Assembly: GCA_035301985.1 (NCBI GenBank)
Contig: DATGTE010000023.1
Span: 124,001-188,000 of the forward strand
Source of the DNA: DASUXY01 sp035301985
Lineage (GTDB): Bacteria > Bacillota > Bacilli > Bacillales > Amphibacillaceae
Direction: 5' to 3'
DNA: 64,000 nucleotides
In this document: positions 9,115 to 18,095 of the stretch, piece by piece
Layout of the letters: every line of letters starts with the position of its first letter
How positions within the stretch are numbered: position 1 is the first letter of the stretch
Made by a program: the position numbers and the translations under genes
Notes under the pieces: generated by a model
Databases searched by the model: none
Told to the model about the DNA's origin: nothing
What the model saw: only the letters and a program-made list of their open reading frames with translations

Positions 9115-9654
9115 TCAATTTTCATAAATAACCACTTGATCTTCTTGATCAATTTCAACAACATTCACAACAACGATTTCTTGTTTAGATGTCGGAATAT
9201 TTTTACCGATGTAATCTGCCCGAATCGGCAATTCACGATGACCACGGTCAACGAGGACGGCCAACTGAATTTGTGACGGTCTTCCTAGGTCCATAACAGC
9301 ATCCATAGCTGCTCTAACTGTTCTCCCTGTATATAACACGTCATCGACTAAAACAACTCTTTTATTCGTTAGATCTACAGGAATATTCGTATCTTTTATC
9401 TCCGGATCATTGGGAACGGCTTTCGTTAAATCATCTCGATATAAAGTGATATCCAACTCACCGATTGGGAGCGTTAAATTTTCAATTTGTTTGATCTTTG
9501 CTTGCAATCGTTTAGCTAATGGGACTCCTCTTGTTTTAATACCGACGAGGACGACATCTGTTCCGCCTTTGTTTTGTTCTAATATTTCATGGGCGATTCG
9601 CGTTAAAGCTCGATTGATAGCTGGTTGATCTAATAGAACTGCTTTCTTTTTCAA
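9115..9654 (-). CDS. pyrR: Bifunctional pyr operon attenuation regulator / uracil phosphoribosyltransferase
   Basis: This 179-residue RNA-binding attenuator senses UMP and PRPP and also has uracil phosphoribosyltransferase activity. The PRPP-binding loop KRVVLVDDVLYTGRTVRAAMDA lies near residue 95, with the phosphoribosyltransferase hood and LVDRGHRELPIRADYIGKNIPT following. It is the first gene of the operon and lies between two RNA elements that match its own binding consensus (9779-9792 upstream, 9081-9095 downstream), so it is autoregulated. Length and motifs are those of B. subtilis PyrR. Confidence 0.96.
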   Translation of the reverse strand: MKKKAVLLDQPAINRALTRIAHEILEQNKGGTDVVLVGIKTRGVPLAKRLQAKIKQIENLTLPIGELDITLYRDDLTKAVPNDPEIKDTNIPVDLTNKRVVLVDDVLYTGRTVRAAMDAVMDLGRPSQIQLAVLVDRGHRELPIRADYIGKNIPTSKQEIVVVNVVEIDQEDQVVIYEN

Positions 9655-9703
9655 TGGTTACACCCCCTATAATATAACTGCCGTTAATTTCTGTTAATTC
9701 CTC

Positions 9704-9792
9704 ACAAAAAATCCCCTTTTTCCATGAGGAAAAAGGGGATTGGATACACTACGAGCATATATCTATCCGGTCCTTATTAGCCTCACGGGACT
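9704..9792 (-). promoter_or_regulatory. PyrR-dependent leader attenuator of the pyr operon
   Basis: The 5' leader RNA carries AGTCCCGTGAGGCT (9792-9779), a full match to the PyrR-binding consensus. About 40 bases later comes a strong intrinsic terminator: a 14-bp stem AATCCCCTTTTTCC/GGAAAAAGGGGATT (9741-9710) with a 4-base loop and a U run. It lies between the operon promoter and pyrR, so PyrR binding should cause early termination of the whole operon. I did not work out the competing antiterminator pairing in full. Confidence 0.85.
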
Positions 9793-9822
9793 ACATTAAA
9801 GGATCATTTATTCATCAGAGTA

Positions 9823-9851
9823 ATTATTACAGAGTCTATGTCGCCTGTCAA
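9823..9851 (-). promoter_or_regulatory. Sigma-A promoter of the pyr operon
   Basis: TTGACA (9851-9846) and AATAAT (9828-9823) are separated by exactly 17 bp on the minus strand. The -35 element overlaps the stop codon of the upstream rluD-like gene, and the predicted start site lies just before the PyrR leader attenuator. This is the only strong promoter seen ahead of pyrR. Confidence 0.75.
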
Positions 9852-10756
9852 GACTTTTTATCTAATTTCGTCAAAAAATCTTGGAACTCGGGTGGTGGAG
9901 GAGCAATGAAATGTAGATTTTTTCCTGTGACCGGATGGATAAACTTCAGCTCTTTCGCATGTAAAGCTTGTCCATTCATATGTATTGCTCTCCGTGAACC
10001 ATACTTCGGATCACCTACAATAGGGTGATTAATATATTTCATATGCACCCGTATCTGATGGGTTCGACCGGTTTCTAATTGACATTCCACATGGGTGAAA
10101 TTTTCGTAACGACGGATCACTCGAAAGTGTGTGATCGCCTGTCTACCTCCTGTAACAACAGCCATTTCTTGGCGTTTTTTTGGGTTTCTAGCGATCGGGG
10201 CATCAATTTTCCCTTGATCGTGTGGTAGCACCCCATGGACAATGGCTTCGTATATACGCTCGATTGTTTTTTCAGTCAACTGTTTGGATAGCTGTAAGTG
10301 AACCGTATCATTTTTAGCTACCATTAGTAAGCCGCTCGTATCTTTATCTAAGCGATGCACGATACCTGGTCGTTCCCTTCCTCCGATTGTCGATAATTCT
10401 TGACAATGATATAAAAGGGCGTGAACGAGTGTTCCGGTTTTATGGCCTGGTGAGGGATGAACAACCATTCCCTTTGGTTTATTGACGATTAATAAATCAT
10501 CATCTTCATAAACGATTGTTAATGGTATGTGCTCGGGTATGATGTCGACAGGTTCTTCAGCGGGAAGAGTCCATTGAATCACATCTCCTCGTTTGCATTT
10601 GTAATTGACTTTAACGGATTTTCCGTTTACGGTAACACGCTGATCTTTAATCCAAGCTTGAATTTGTGATCGAGAACTATCCTCGATGATATTCGTCAAT
10701 AATTTATCGAGTCTATTTTGCTGCTCAGATTCGGTAACAATGTGTTCTGATGTCAT
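9848..10756 (-). CDS. ylyB: RluD-family 23S rRNA pseudouridine synthase
   Basis: This 302-residue protein has an N-terminal S4 RNA-binding domain (RLDKLLTNIIEDSSRSQIQAWIKDQRVTVNG begins near residue 15) and an RluA/RluD catalytic domain. The active-site Asp lies in HRLDKDTSGLLMVAK, with later motifs TGRTHQIRVHM and HPIVGDPKYG. It is orthologous in position and sequence to B. subtilis YlyB, between lspA and pyrR. It probably isomerises uridines in 23S rRNA; the exact target sites cannot be read from sequence. The start overlaps the lspA stop by 4 bases. Confidence 0.92.
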   Translation of the reverse strand: MTSEHIVTESEQQNRLDKLLTNIIEDSSRSQIQAWIKDQRVTVNGKSVKVNYKCKRGDVIQWTLPAEEPVDIIPEHIPLTIVYEDDDLLIVNKPKGMVVHPSPGHKTGTLVHALLYHCQELSTIGGRERPGIVHRLDKDTSGLLMVAKNDTVHLQLSKQLTEKTIERIYEAIVHGVLPHDQGKIDAPIARNPKKRQEMAVVTGGRQAITHFRVIRRYENFTHVECQLETGRTHQIRVHMKYINHPIVGDPKYGSRRAIHMNGQALHAKELKFIHPVTGKNLHFIAPPPPEFQDFLTKLDKKS

Positions 10757-11223
10757 TCTTTCATATTTCCTTTCTTCTTTTCATCTAAGAAAATCGTAAT
10801 AACTACAAGACCAACCCCAACGACGAGTGCAGAATCAGCGATGTTGAAAATCGGATAATCATAACTAAAAATAATAAAATCGAGAAAATCGACAACTTCT
10901 TTGCGAAAGAGTCGGTCGATGAAATTCCCAATCGCTCCTCCTAATATGAAACTCAGTGCAACTCCAAACAATTTGTTATCTTTTCCATATTGATGAAGAT
11001 AATAAATGACCCCAATCAATACAATCACTGTAATGATATAAAAGAAGATCATTTGATCTTGTAAAATACCCCATGCTGCCCCTTTATTACGAAATGACGT
11101 CAAATAAAAGAAATTTTCGATAATCGGAATCTGCTCGTACAGTTCCATATGTTTGACAACAAGCCATTTTGTGAATTGATCGATAGCAATGATGATTGTT
11201 GCAATGATATAGTACAAAACCAT
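10753..11223 (-). CDS. lspA: Lipoprotein signal peptidase (SPase II)
   Basis: This 156-residue membrane aspartyl protease removes signal peptides from diacylglyceryl-prolipoproteins. It has four hydrophobic segments, and the two catalytic Asp motifs are visible as GNFIDRLFRKEVVDF and FNIADSALVVG. The ATG at 11223 follows GGAGG by 7 bases; an in-frame upstream reading would add ten unrelated residues. It shares an ATGA overlap with the rluD-like gene. In B. subtilis the dksA-like gene ylyA sits between ileS and lspA; here the gap holds only a terminator. Confidence 0.95.
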   Translation of the reverse strand: MVLYYIIATIIIAIDQFTKWLVVKHMELYEQIPIIENFFYLTSFRNKGAAWGILQDQMIFFYIITVIVLIGVIYYLHQYGKDNKLFGVALSFILGGAIGNFIDRLFRKEVVDFLDFIIFSYDYPIFNIADSALVVGVGLVVITIFLDEKKKGNMKE

Positions 11224-11373
11224 TCTACATCCTCCGATAGCCTTTTTCTGCATTTTACCATAAATACATGAAATGAAATAGACGAGTGAAGAAAAAATAA
11301 CACTTTATTCGCTCGTGTACACCTACTATTATCAATTAAATGGTTTGTAACCATTTAAAATTCGATCGGTAAA

Positions 11374-11413
11374 CAAAAAATGAGGACCCCAAAGTCAATG
11401 CTTTAGGATCCTC
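11374..11413 (-). terminator. Intrinsic terminator of ileS
   Basis: The minus-strand hairpin GAGGATCCTAAAG/CTTTGGGGTCCTC (11413-11382, one mismatch or wobble) is followed by ATTTTTTG. It lies 8 bases past the ileS stop, so lspA-rluD probably has its own promoter in 11224-11373, which I could not assign. Confidence 0.75.
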
Positions 11414-11421
11414 TGCCGTAA

Positions 11422-14178
11422 TTACTCTGTATAATGCGTTTTTACGACGTCAGCACATCTTGTGCATAAAGCAGGATGGTCGTGATCATCTCCGACTGTT
11501 TCCGAATACATCCAACAACGATCACATTTTTCACCTGGATGGGTTTCCACAGCTACATGTGTATGTTCATATTCATTCGCTTGTGATGCATCATCACTTA
11601 ATACTGCTTCCGAAACAATTACTAATTGATGGAGGTCATTGACGCCCGCTAACACTTGTTTCGTCTTTTCATCTTTCGGAATGACCGTGATTTTTGCTTC
11701 GAGCGATTTACCGATGATTTTGTCATCTCTTGCTTCTTCTAAAGCTTTTAAAATATCGTCACGCACATGCATGAAATGATCCCATTTTTGTTCTAAACCT
11801 TCAAAGTTAGTTATTTTTCTTGGCTTCGGCATATCGGTTAGTTGAACACTTTCGACATGCTTACCTGGGATATATTCCCACACTTCATCCATCGTATGTG
11901 GAATGATCGGCGTTAACAGTTTAACTAAACTTGTTAACATCTCATAAACCGCTGTTTGGATACTACGGCGTCGTGGATGATCAGCTGCTTCGATGTAAAG
12001 AACGTCTTTAGCAAAATCTAAATAAAATGAGCTTAAATCATCCGCACAAAAATTGTAAATACGATGGAAGATAGGTGAATATTCGAATTGCTCATAACTT
12101 TGATGAACATCTTCGATTAATTGTTGTAAGCGATACAACATGTATCGATCGATTTCTTCCATATCTTCTTCTTGGACCCGATCTGTTTCAGGATTGAAAT
12201 CAGCTACATTTCCAAGCATAAATCGAAATGTATTACGGATTTTTCGATAACTTTCCGATACTTGTTGTAAAATATCATGTGAAATTCGGACGTCCGCTTG
12301 ATAATCAACGGATGCAACCCATAATCGTAAAATATCTGCCCCAAATTGTTTCAAGATTTTCGATGGCTTAATAATGTTACCTAATGATTTACTCATCTTT
12401 CTTCCTTTACCATCCATGACAAAGCCATGACTTACCACGCTTTTATACGGTGCTTTTCCAGTGACTGCAACAGCTGTTGAAAGTGACGAGTTGAACCAAC
12501 CACGATATTGGTCACTTCCTTCTAAATACACATCAGCTGGTCGGCGATGATCCTTTCGATGTAATAAAACAGCTTCATGGCTTGAACCTGAATCAAACCA
12601 TACATCCATAATGTCCGTTTCTTTCGTAAAGGTTCCATTAGGGCTATGTTCAGATGTGAATCCTTCTGGTAATAAATCTTTTGCTTCCCACTCAAACCAC
12701 ACGTTAGAGCCATGCTTGTTAAATAGGTTGGAAACATGTTCAATCGTTTCATCAGTAATAATTGGAGTACCATCTTCTCCGTAAAAAACTGGAATGGGTA
12801 CGCCCCACACACGTTGACGAGAAATGCACCAATCTTCACGGCCACGGACCATGTTATACATCCGAGTTTCTCCCCAATTCGGATACCAGTTGACATTCTT
12901 AATTTCGTCAAGAATATTGTCACGAAATGCCTTGATCGATGCAAACCACTGTGAAGTCGCACGGAAAATCGTCGGTTTCTTCGTCCGCCAATCATGCGGA
13001 TACGAGTGAGTAATAAAGGATAGTTTTAGTAAATGACCACGTTTTTCCAACGTTTCGGTTACCACTTTATTCGCATCGTCATAAAATAAACCTTCAAAAC
13101 CAGGGGCTTCATCTGTGAAGTGCCCTTTATAATCAATCGGAGATAAGGCTTTAATCCCGTACTTTTGCGCGACGTAAAAGTCATCTTCCCCGTGTCCTGG
13201 TGCCGTATGGACACAACCTGTACCCGCTTCGGTTGTGACATGTTCACCAATCATGACGAGTGAGTCTCGGTCATAAAACGGATGTTTCGCAACAATCTTA
13301 TCCGCTTCAACGCCTTTGAATGTTTGCGTAACCTGTGGATTTTCCCACTCTAACTCCTTGCTAACAGAGCCAAGTAGTGATTCAGCAACAACATATTTTT
13401 CATCATCGACTTGGACAACGACATAGTCTAAGTCCGGATGTAAACTAATTCCTAAGTTAGCTGGAAGTGTCCACGGTGTTGTCGTCCAAATGATAAACTT
13501 AACATCATCATCTAGTAGATCTTTTCCATCCTTTACTTCCATAGACACATAGATGGATGGAGAACGTTTATCTTTGTATTCAATTTCTGCTTCAGCAAGA
13601 GCTGACTCAGATGATGGTGACCAATGAACCGGTTTTAAACCTTTGTAAATATAACCTTTCTTAGCCATCTCGCCAAATACTTTAATTTGAGCGGCTTCGT
13701 ATTCTTTCGTTAAAGTAATATAAGGATTATCCCAATCTCCACGTGCGCCTAGTTGTTTACGTTGACTTCTCTGTCGATCTAGTTGTTCCATCGCATAGTC
13801 TGCACATTTTTGTCGAAAATCCGCTACGCTCATTTGATTCCGATCTATTTTTTTATCTTTTTGAAGTGATACTTCAATGGGCAATCCATGCGTATCCCAT
13901 CCTGGAACATACGGTGCATGGTAGCCAGACATCGACTTGTATCGTGTAATGAAATCTTTTAAAATTTGGTTTAATGCATGTCCAATATGCAAATCACCAT
14001 TCGCATATGGGGGACCATCATGTAAAATAAATAACGGTCTCCCTTCTGTTCGCTGTTGTACCTTTTCATATAAATTCATTTCTTCCCATTGTTTTTGCCG
14101 AAGGGGTTCTTTATTTGGCAAATTTCCCCGCATTGGAAACTTTGTTTTCGGAATTAATAATGTACTTTTGTAACTCAT
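11422..14178 (-). CDS. ileS: Isoleucyl-tRNA synthetase
   Basis: This 918-residue class I synthetase charges tRNA-Ile. The HIGH motif appears as GDLHIGHALNQ (about residue 60), and KMSKS as GRKMSKSLGN (about residue 597). The editing domain lies between them (TTTPWTLPANLG, AGTGCVHTAPGHGEDD). The C-terminal zinc site is CDRCWMYSE with a second CTRC pair. ATG at 14178 is preferred; a GTG immediately before it shares the same AAGGAGG site. Expression should be controlled by the T-box leader at 14366-14676, with an unusually long spacer of about 185 bases between the leader terminator and the start codon. Confidence 0.96.
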   Translation of the reverse strand: MSYKSTLLIPKTKFPMRGNLPNKEPLRQKQWEEMNLYEKVQQRTEGRPLFILHDGPPYANGDLHIGHALNQILKDFITRYKSMSGYHAPYVPGWDTHGLPIEVSLQKDKKIDRNQMSVADFRQKCADYAMEQLDRQRSQRKQLGARGDWDNPYITLTKEYEAAQIKVFGEMAKKGYIYKGLKPVHWSPSSESALAEAEIEYKDKRSPSIYVSMEVKDGKDLLDDDVKFIIWTTTPWTLPANLGISLHPDLDYVVVQVDDEKYVVAESLLGSVSKELEWENPQVTQTFKGVEADKIVAKHPFYDRDSLVMIGEHVTTEAGTGCVHTAPGHGEDDFYVAQKYGIKALSPIDYKGHFTDEAPGFEGLFYDDANKVVTETLEKRGHLLKLSFITHSYPHDWRTKKPTIFRATSQWFASIKAFRDNILDEIKNVNWYPNWGETRMYNMVRGREDWCISRQRVWGVPIPVFYGEDGTPIITDETIEHVSNLFNKHGSNVWFEWEAKDLLPEGFTSEHSPNGTFTKETDIMDVWFDSGSSHEAVLLHRKDHRRPADVYLEGSDQYRGWFNSSLSTAVAVTGKAPYKSVVSHGFVMDGKGRKMSKSLGNIIKPSKILKQFGADILRLWVASVDYQADVRISHDILQQVSESYRKIRNTFRFMLGNVADFNPETDRVQEEDMEEIDRYMLYRLQQLIEDVHQSYEQFEYSPIFHRIYNFCADDLSSFYLDFAKDVLYIEAADHPRRRSIQTAVYEMLTSLVKLLTPIIPHTMDEVWEYIPGKHVESVQLTDMPKPRKITNFEGLEQKWDHFMHVRDDILKALEEARDDKIIGKSLEAKITVIPKDEKTKQVLAGVNDLHQLVIVSEAVLSDDASQANEYEHTHVAVETHPGEKCDRCWMYSETVGDDHDHPALCTRCADVVKTHYTE

Positions 14179-14365
14179 CACTTTTTTCCTCCTTATTTAT
14201 TATCTACAAAAACAAGCTAGCCTTACCCAACCAGGCATTTTCTGTATTTGTTTATTGCGTGCACTGTCCTTGATGAAGGAAACCATGCTTTTTTATTAGA
14301 ATCATCTGTCCGTTTCATTACCGATTGAATACGAACACTGTTTTAAAGTGGCCGCTCACCTCCGA

Positions 14366-14676
14366 TAAAAAAAGTCCTCACATCCCAAAAGGGACGAGAA
14401 GGACTCGCGGTACCACCCTTAGTTATTTAAAATATTACTATATTAGAGCATATTTTAAATTCACTTAAGATTCGTAACGTGAATGATTCGTCCATTTCTA
14501 CTATTCATAATCGTTCAAATGGATACTCCAGAGTGATGTTCTAAAAGCTTTCCTGTATCGGGCTTTCACCATTCCCGACTCGCTAAACAGTTCATGCTTT
14601 TATACTGTCCCTATCATCGTATTTTTCAATATCAACATGAATCATATGCTACCTTTTAATATCTACGGCTTTCATG
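14366..14676 (-). promoter_or_regulatory. Isoleucine T-box riboswitch of ileS
   Basis: The minus-strand RNA contains the T-box core GGGTGGTACCGCG (14418-14406). It is followed by the terminator AGTCCT...AGGACT (14405-14373) with an internal stem GTCCC/GGGAC and a U run at 14372-14366. The upstream stem I region contains GGTGAAAGCCCGAT-like and specifier-loop sequence; GGAGTATCC places an AUC isoleucine codon as specifier (14524-14522). Uncharged tRNA-Ile should pair with the specifier and the T-box bulge, stabilising the antiterminator and allowing ileS transcription. The specifier identity agrees with the downstream gene. Confidence 0.92.
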
Positions 14677-14683
14677 TGTCTGC

Positions 14684-14712
14684 ATTATATGTAAAATTAT
14701 GAAGCTCGTCAA
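14684..14712 (-). promoter_or_regulatory. Sigma-A promoter of the ileS T-box transcript
   Basis: TTGACG (14712-14707) and TATAAT (14689-14684) are separated by 17 bp on the minus strand and lie directly upstream of the T-box leader. The promoter sits immediately after the divIVA stop codon. Confidence 0.8.
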
Positions 14713-14722
14713 GCCATAGCGA

Positions 14723-15232
14723 TTATTTTTCGATTCGTTCAAGGGCTTGATCTTGATCTGTATTTATTTCAGTATTGAGTAATTTATCCCAATCCCCCGT
14801 GTCGATCATATCGAGCTGAGCTTCAACAAGCATTCGTAAACGGGTTCGGAAAACTTTGGCCTGTTTCTTTAAATCTTCGACTTCAATGGATATTCGTCGC
14901 GATTTATTCAGTGCTTCATTAATGATCCGATCTGCATTTTTTTCTGCTTCTTTAATGATTAACTTAGATTCCTTCGAAGCATTTCCTTTGACTTCCTCAG
15001 CTGTTTCTTGTGCAACTAAAATGGATTTGTTCAATGTTTCTTCGATATTGACAAAATGACCGAGCTTTTCGTTTAATTCATCGACTTGTTTAGCCAGTTC
15101 ATTTTTTTCGCGTATGACTAATTCGTAATCTTTAATCACTTGATCTAAAAATTCATTGACCTCGTCTTCATTATATCCCCGGATGCTTTTCGTAAACTCT
15201 TTATTATGAATGTCCAATGGCGTTAATGCCAT
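14723..15232 (-). CDS. divIVA: Cell-division and polar-targeting protein DivIVA
   Basis: This 169-residue coiled-coil protein binds negatively curved membrane at septa and poles. The N-terminal lipid-binding domain MALTPLDIHNKEFTKSIRG is followed by NEDEVNEFLD-type sequence and long heptad-rich helices (about residues 30-150) full of Glu and Lys. The ATG at 15232 follows GGGAGGTGG by 6-7 bases and matches the known DivIVA N-terminus; upstream in-frame codons are not conserved. It is the last gene of the ylm-divIVA group and stands next to ileS, as in B. subtilis. Confidence 0.95.
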   Translation of the reverse strand: MALTPLDIHNKEFTKSIRGYNEDEVNEFLDQVIKDYELVIREKNELAKQVDELNEKLGHFVNIEETLNKSILVAQETAEEVKGNASKESKLIIKEAEKNADRIINEALNKSRRISIEVEDLKKQAKVFRTRLRMLVEAQLDMIDTGDWDKLLNTEINTDQDQALERIEK

Positions 15233-15313
15233 TTGTGCCACCTCCCAAATGATTTTATTTCCATTCCCAAATTCTTCCATATAGGACGAATGTCATGCGT
15301 ATACGTATTATTT

Positions 15314-16090
15314 TCATTGCAAACGTGCCGTCGTGATCCTCAGCCGACCTTTTTTCGTTTGACCGTGAACGCTAACGAGCTTGCTTCTTCCTTTTCCTCT
15401 TACCGAAAGGAGATCATTGGGTTGCAATTGAAGCTTTGCATCTTCGACAATTTTAAAGTTAACTTTTACTTTTCCTTTAACAATCATTTCTGATGCTACT
15501 TTTCTAGATATATTATATATCTCTTTGATTACATTATCTAGCCTTAATGACGAAACAGTCGTCATTTTTTCCTTCCACACCACTTTCTTTTCAATCCGTT
15601 CTGAAAGAGGTTTTTCTTCCAATTTAACGGTAGCATTTTTTATCTTAGTTAAATTCAGCCGGACATAATGTGCAATTTCAGAAGCTAATAAAATTTGTAT
15701 CGTCCCATTTTCTACTGAAATATCCCCTAGCTTGTCCCGTTTAATTCCTAATGATAAAAAAGCACCTAATACATCTCGATGCTGCAATGTAACAAATTTC
15801 TCTTGATAGAAAGCTTGCATCAAAGTAATCTCGTAAGTTTCTTCTGTGATACTTTCATAATACGGAGCAATAATCGCCCTTTTTCGTTCTGTATGCTTTC
15901 CACCACCAAATTGAGCGACCTGTAATTCATAATCATTCGAACCGATCAACATGTTGAGGATCTGTTGTTCGCGCGGGTTTAAAAAATCTGTCAATTTTCT
16001 TTGATACGTTCTTAACACCATTTCTTTCCATGACATCACTTGATCAAGAAATGGATGTTCATCTGCACGAAAGTGTTGATATAAATCCAT
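15314..16090 (-). CDS. ylmH: S4-domain RNA-binding protein YlmH
   Basis: This 258-residue protein has a YlmH-specific N-terminal region and a C-terminal S4 RNA-binding domain (SSLRLDNVIKEIYNISRKVASEM, about residues 180-245, ending with LSVRGKGRSKLV). YlmH proteins bind ribosomes or tRNA-like RNA and have been linked to rescue of stalled nascent chains in Bacillus; that role is family knowledge, not visible here. It lies between ylmG and divIVA, 5 bases from ylmG. Confidence 0.92.
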   Translation of the reverse strand: MDLYQHFRADEHPFLDQVMSWKEMVLRTYQRKLTDFLNPREQQILNMLIGSNDYELQVAQFGGGKHTERKRAIIAPYYESITEETYEITLMQAFYQEKFVTLQHRDVLGAFLSLGIKRDKLGDISVENGTIQILLASEIAHYVRLNLTKIKNATVKLEEKPLSERIEKKVVWKEKMTTVSSLRLDNVIKEIYNISRKVASEMIVKGKVKVNFKIVEDAKLQLQPNDLLSVRGKGRSKLVSVHGQTKKGRLRITTARLQ

Positions 16091-16095
16091 TTACA

Positions 16096-16374
16096 TTACA
16101 TCCAATTAGACAACATGTTGAATAGAACAGGCAGCCCCGAATTTCTTGCAAAAACGAGTACAAAAATAGCTACAATGGGTGAAAAGTCAATCATCCCAAG
16201 TGGGGGAATGATTCTTCGGAAAGGTTCCAAATAAGGCTCACAAATTTTTGTAAGAAACCTACCAAATGATGATTCACGTGCCCCGGGAAACCAGGACATG
16301 AAAATGTAAACAATTAATGCATAACCATAAATTACAAGAGCTTGATGCAATATATAATGTATTTGATCTAACAA
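16096..16374 (-). CDS. ylmG: YggT-family membrane protein YlmG
   Basis: This 92-residue protein has two hydrophobic segments (about residues 10-28 and 66-85) flanking the YggT signature FMSWFPGARESSFGRFLTKICEPYLEPFRRIIPP. The family is linked to cell division in firmicutes and to nucleoid distribution in plastids and cyanobacteria; its biochemical activity is unknown. In B. subtilis the preceding gene is sepF; here only about 180 non-coding bases separate it from ylmE. Confidence 0.92.
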   Translation of the reverse strand: MLDQIHYILHQALVIYGYALIVYIFMSWFPGARESSFGRFLTKICEPYLEPFRRIIPPLGMIDFSPIVAIFVLVFARNSGLPVLFNMLSNWM

Positions 16375-16556
16375 AGCCTATCATCCTTTATTGAAGTCAT
16401 CCCCGTATCGTGATTTCCATAACTGGAAAATTCACATCGGAGTACACGAACATATTTCGGCTAGCCCATGACGAATGAATGAAGAGGATATACAAAGAAT
16501 CATATCATTTTTTGCGTTGGCATCGCCACTATTCTCTTCATGAATTCATCGCTCAC

Positions 16557-17261
16557 TTATGTGTTCGCTTCTTGTTTTTTAGAGCCGACTAATGCAGAGC
16601 CAATTCGAATATGTGTAGCCCCTTCTTCAATGGCAATTTCATAATCGTTACTCATGCCCATCGATAAATATTCACACGGTGCATGAGACCATTTTTCGCG
16701 CTGAACTTTCTCTTTTAGTCCAGCGAGTTCCTGAAACGTATTTCTTAGCACTCGTTCGTCATCCACATGAGGAGCCATTGTCATCAACCCGACAATCCGA
16801 ACTTTCTCATATGCGACCATATCTTTAATAAAAGGTAACACTTCTTTTGGCTGTAATCCATGTTTTGTTTCTTCCCCACTTACATTGACTTGAACAAAGC
16901 AGTCCACTGGCTTTGTAGCTCTTTTTTCAATTTGTTTTGCTACTGATTCCCGATCTAACGAATGGATGGCAACAACTTCGTTGACAATATCCTTCACCTT
17001 CCGAGATTGTAATGTTCCGATGAAGTGCCAATGGATCGATGCGTTCACATCGCCTAGTTGGTTGTATTTATGTAATAATTCATCGGTGCGATTTTCACCG
17101 AGATGCATCACTCCAGCCTCAAGAGCCTCTTTAGTACGTTCGATTGTTGAGTATTTGGTGACACCGATGATCGTGATGTCATCAGGGTTGCGGTTACTTT
17201 TTTTACAAGCTTTTGCAATGTTACGACGAATCATTTCCAAATTTGTCGCTACATCTTCCAT
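16557..17261 (-). CDS. ylmE: PLP-binding protein YlmE (YggS/PLPBP family)
   Basis: This 234-residue single-domain alanine-racemase-fold protein handles pyridoxal phosphate homeostasis. The Schiff-base Lys is in IIGVTKYSTIE (about residue 36), followed by GENRTDELLHKY and HWHFIGTLQSRKVKDIV, the YggS signature. The C-terminal phosphate-binding motif is LSMGMSNDYEIAIEEGATHIRIGSALVG. No enzymatic reaction is established for the family. It lies 24 bases after pgeF. Confidence 0.94.
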   Translation of the reverse strand: MEDVATNLEMIRRNIAKACKKSNRNPDDITIIGVTKYSTIERTKEALEAGVMHLGENRTDELLHKYNQLGDVNASIHWHFIGTLQSRKVKDIVNEVVAIHSLDRESVAKQIEKRATKPVDCFVQVNVSGEETKHGLQPKEVLPFIKDMVAYEKVRIVGLMTMAPHVDDERVLRNTFQELAGLKEKVQREKWSHAPCEYLSMGMSNDYEIAIEEGATHIRIGSALVGSKKQEANT

Positions 17262-17285
17262 TCCTACATTTCCTCCTCTATATCT

Positions 17286-18095
17286 TCAAGTCGTATACCC
17301 TATAAAAGCTAACATTCTACCTGTCTTTCCGGCATCACGTCGATGCGAGAAAAACATCTCTTTATCCGTATAGGTACAATAATTTGATACTTCTATATTA
17401 GAACGAATGACACCACATTGCAAAAGGATTTCTACATTTAATTGTTTTAAATCGAGTAAAAAACGATCATTTTCCTTTTGAATGACGGTCCGTTCTTGTA
17501 AGCTTTGGTCAACATGGTCAATGACCTGTTCATCTACTTCATAATTTTTCTGTGAGATCGCAGGGCCTATGACAACAAATAAGTTAGCAGGATCTACCCC
17601 TTTGGAAGAAAGTGTTCTGACCATTTTTTCGGCAATTCGACTGACGGTCCCTTTCCAGCCTGCATGAGCAACACCAATGTAGTGCGTCTTGGAATCATAA
17701 AAAAACAATGGGACACAATCCGCAAAAAAAGCAGTACATAATATATCCGTTTCATTCGTTATGAACCCATCGACTCCTGGAATCGATGTTTGATAACAAT
17801 GCGATCCTTTGCCCCGATCTTTTTGATTTACGATACACACATGATTTCCGTGAATTTGTTCCCCACTCACCCAATTTTCCAAGGGAATGGATAACCTTTC
17901 CGCCAAGTGTTGACGGTTTTCAACGACATCATTACGATCATCTGGTATGTTTAAACCTAAATTCATCGTAGCAAACGGAGGGGTGCTCACTCCACCTCTA
18001 CGTGTCGTAAAGCCAGCTCTTAGGTGAGGGTTCATACGTTCCCATTTCTCAATATGTAAACATTGTGGGGAATGATGAACAAAAATGTCATCCAT
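17286..18095 (-). CDS. pgeF: Peptidoglycan editing factor / polyphenol oxidase (YfiH family)
   Basis: This 269-residue protein is the B. subtilis YlmD counterpart. Conserved metal-site elements are visible: RAGFTTRRGGVS near residue 28, QIHGNHV, ADCVPLFFYDSKTHYIGVAHAGWKGTV around residue 125 with its Cys and His, and FFSHRRDAGKTGRMLAFI at the C-terminus. Members have been described as purine nucleoside phosphorylases, as laccase-like oxidases, and as factors that keep serine out of the peptidoglycan stem; which applies here is open. It sits in the ylm division cluster directly upstream of ylmE. Confidence 0.9.
   Translation of the reverse strand: MDDIFVHHSPQCLHIEKWERMNPHLRAGFTTRRGGVSTPPFATMNLGLNIPDDRNDVVENRQHLAERLSIPLENWVSGEQIHGNHVCIVNQKDRGKGSHCYQTSIPGVDGFITNETDILCTAFFADCVPLFFYDSKTHYIGVAHAGWKGTVSRIAEKMVRTLSSKGVDPANLFVVIGPAISQKNYEVDEQVIDHVDQSLQERTVIQKENDRFLLDLKQLNVEILLQCGVIRSNIEVSNYCTYTDKEMFFSHRRDAGKTGRMLAFIGYTT

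Noticed and set aside
14341..14365. GGAGGTGA as a possible RBS of a leader peptide ahead of ileS
   Set aside because: The only start nearby, GTG, overlaps the Shine-Dalgarno itself, and no other start lies at usual spacing.
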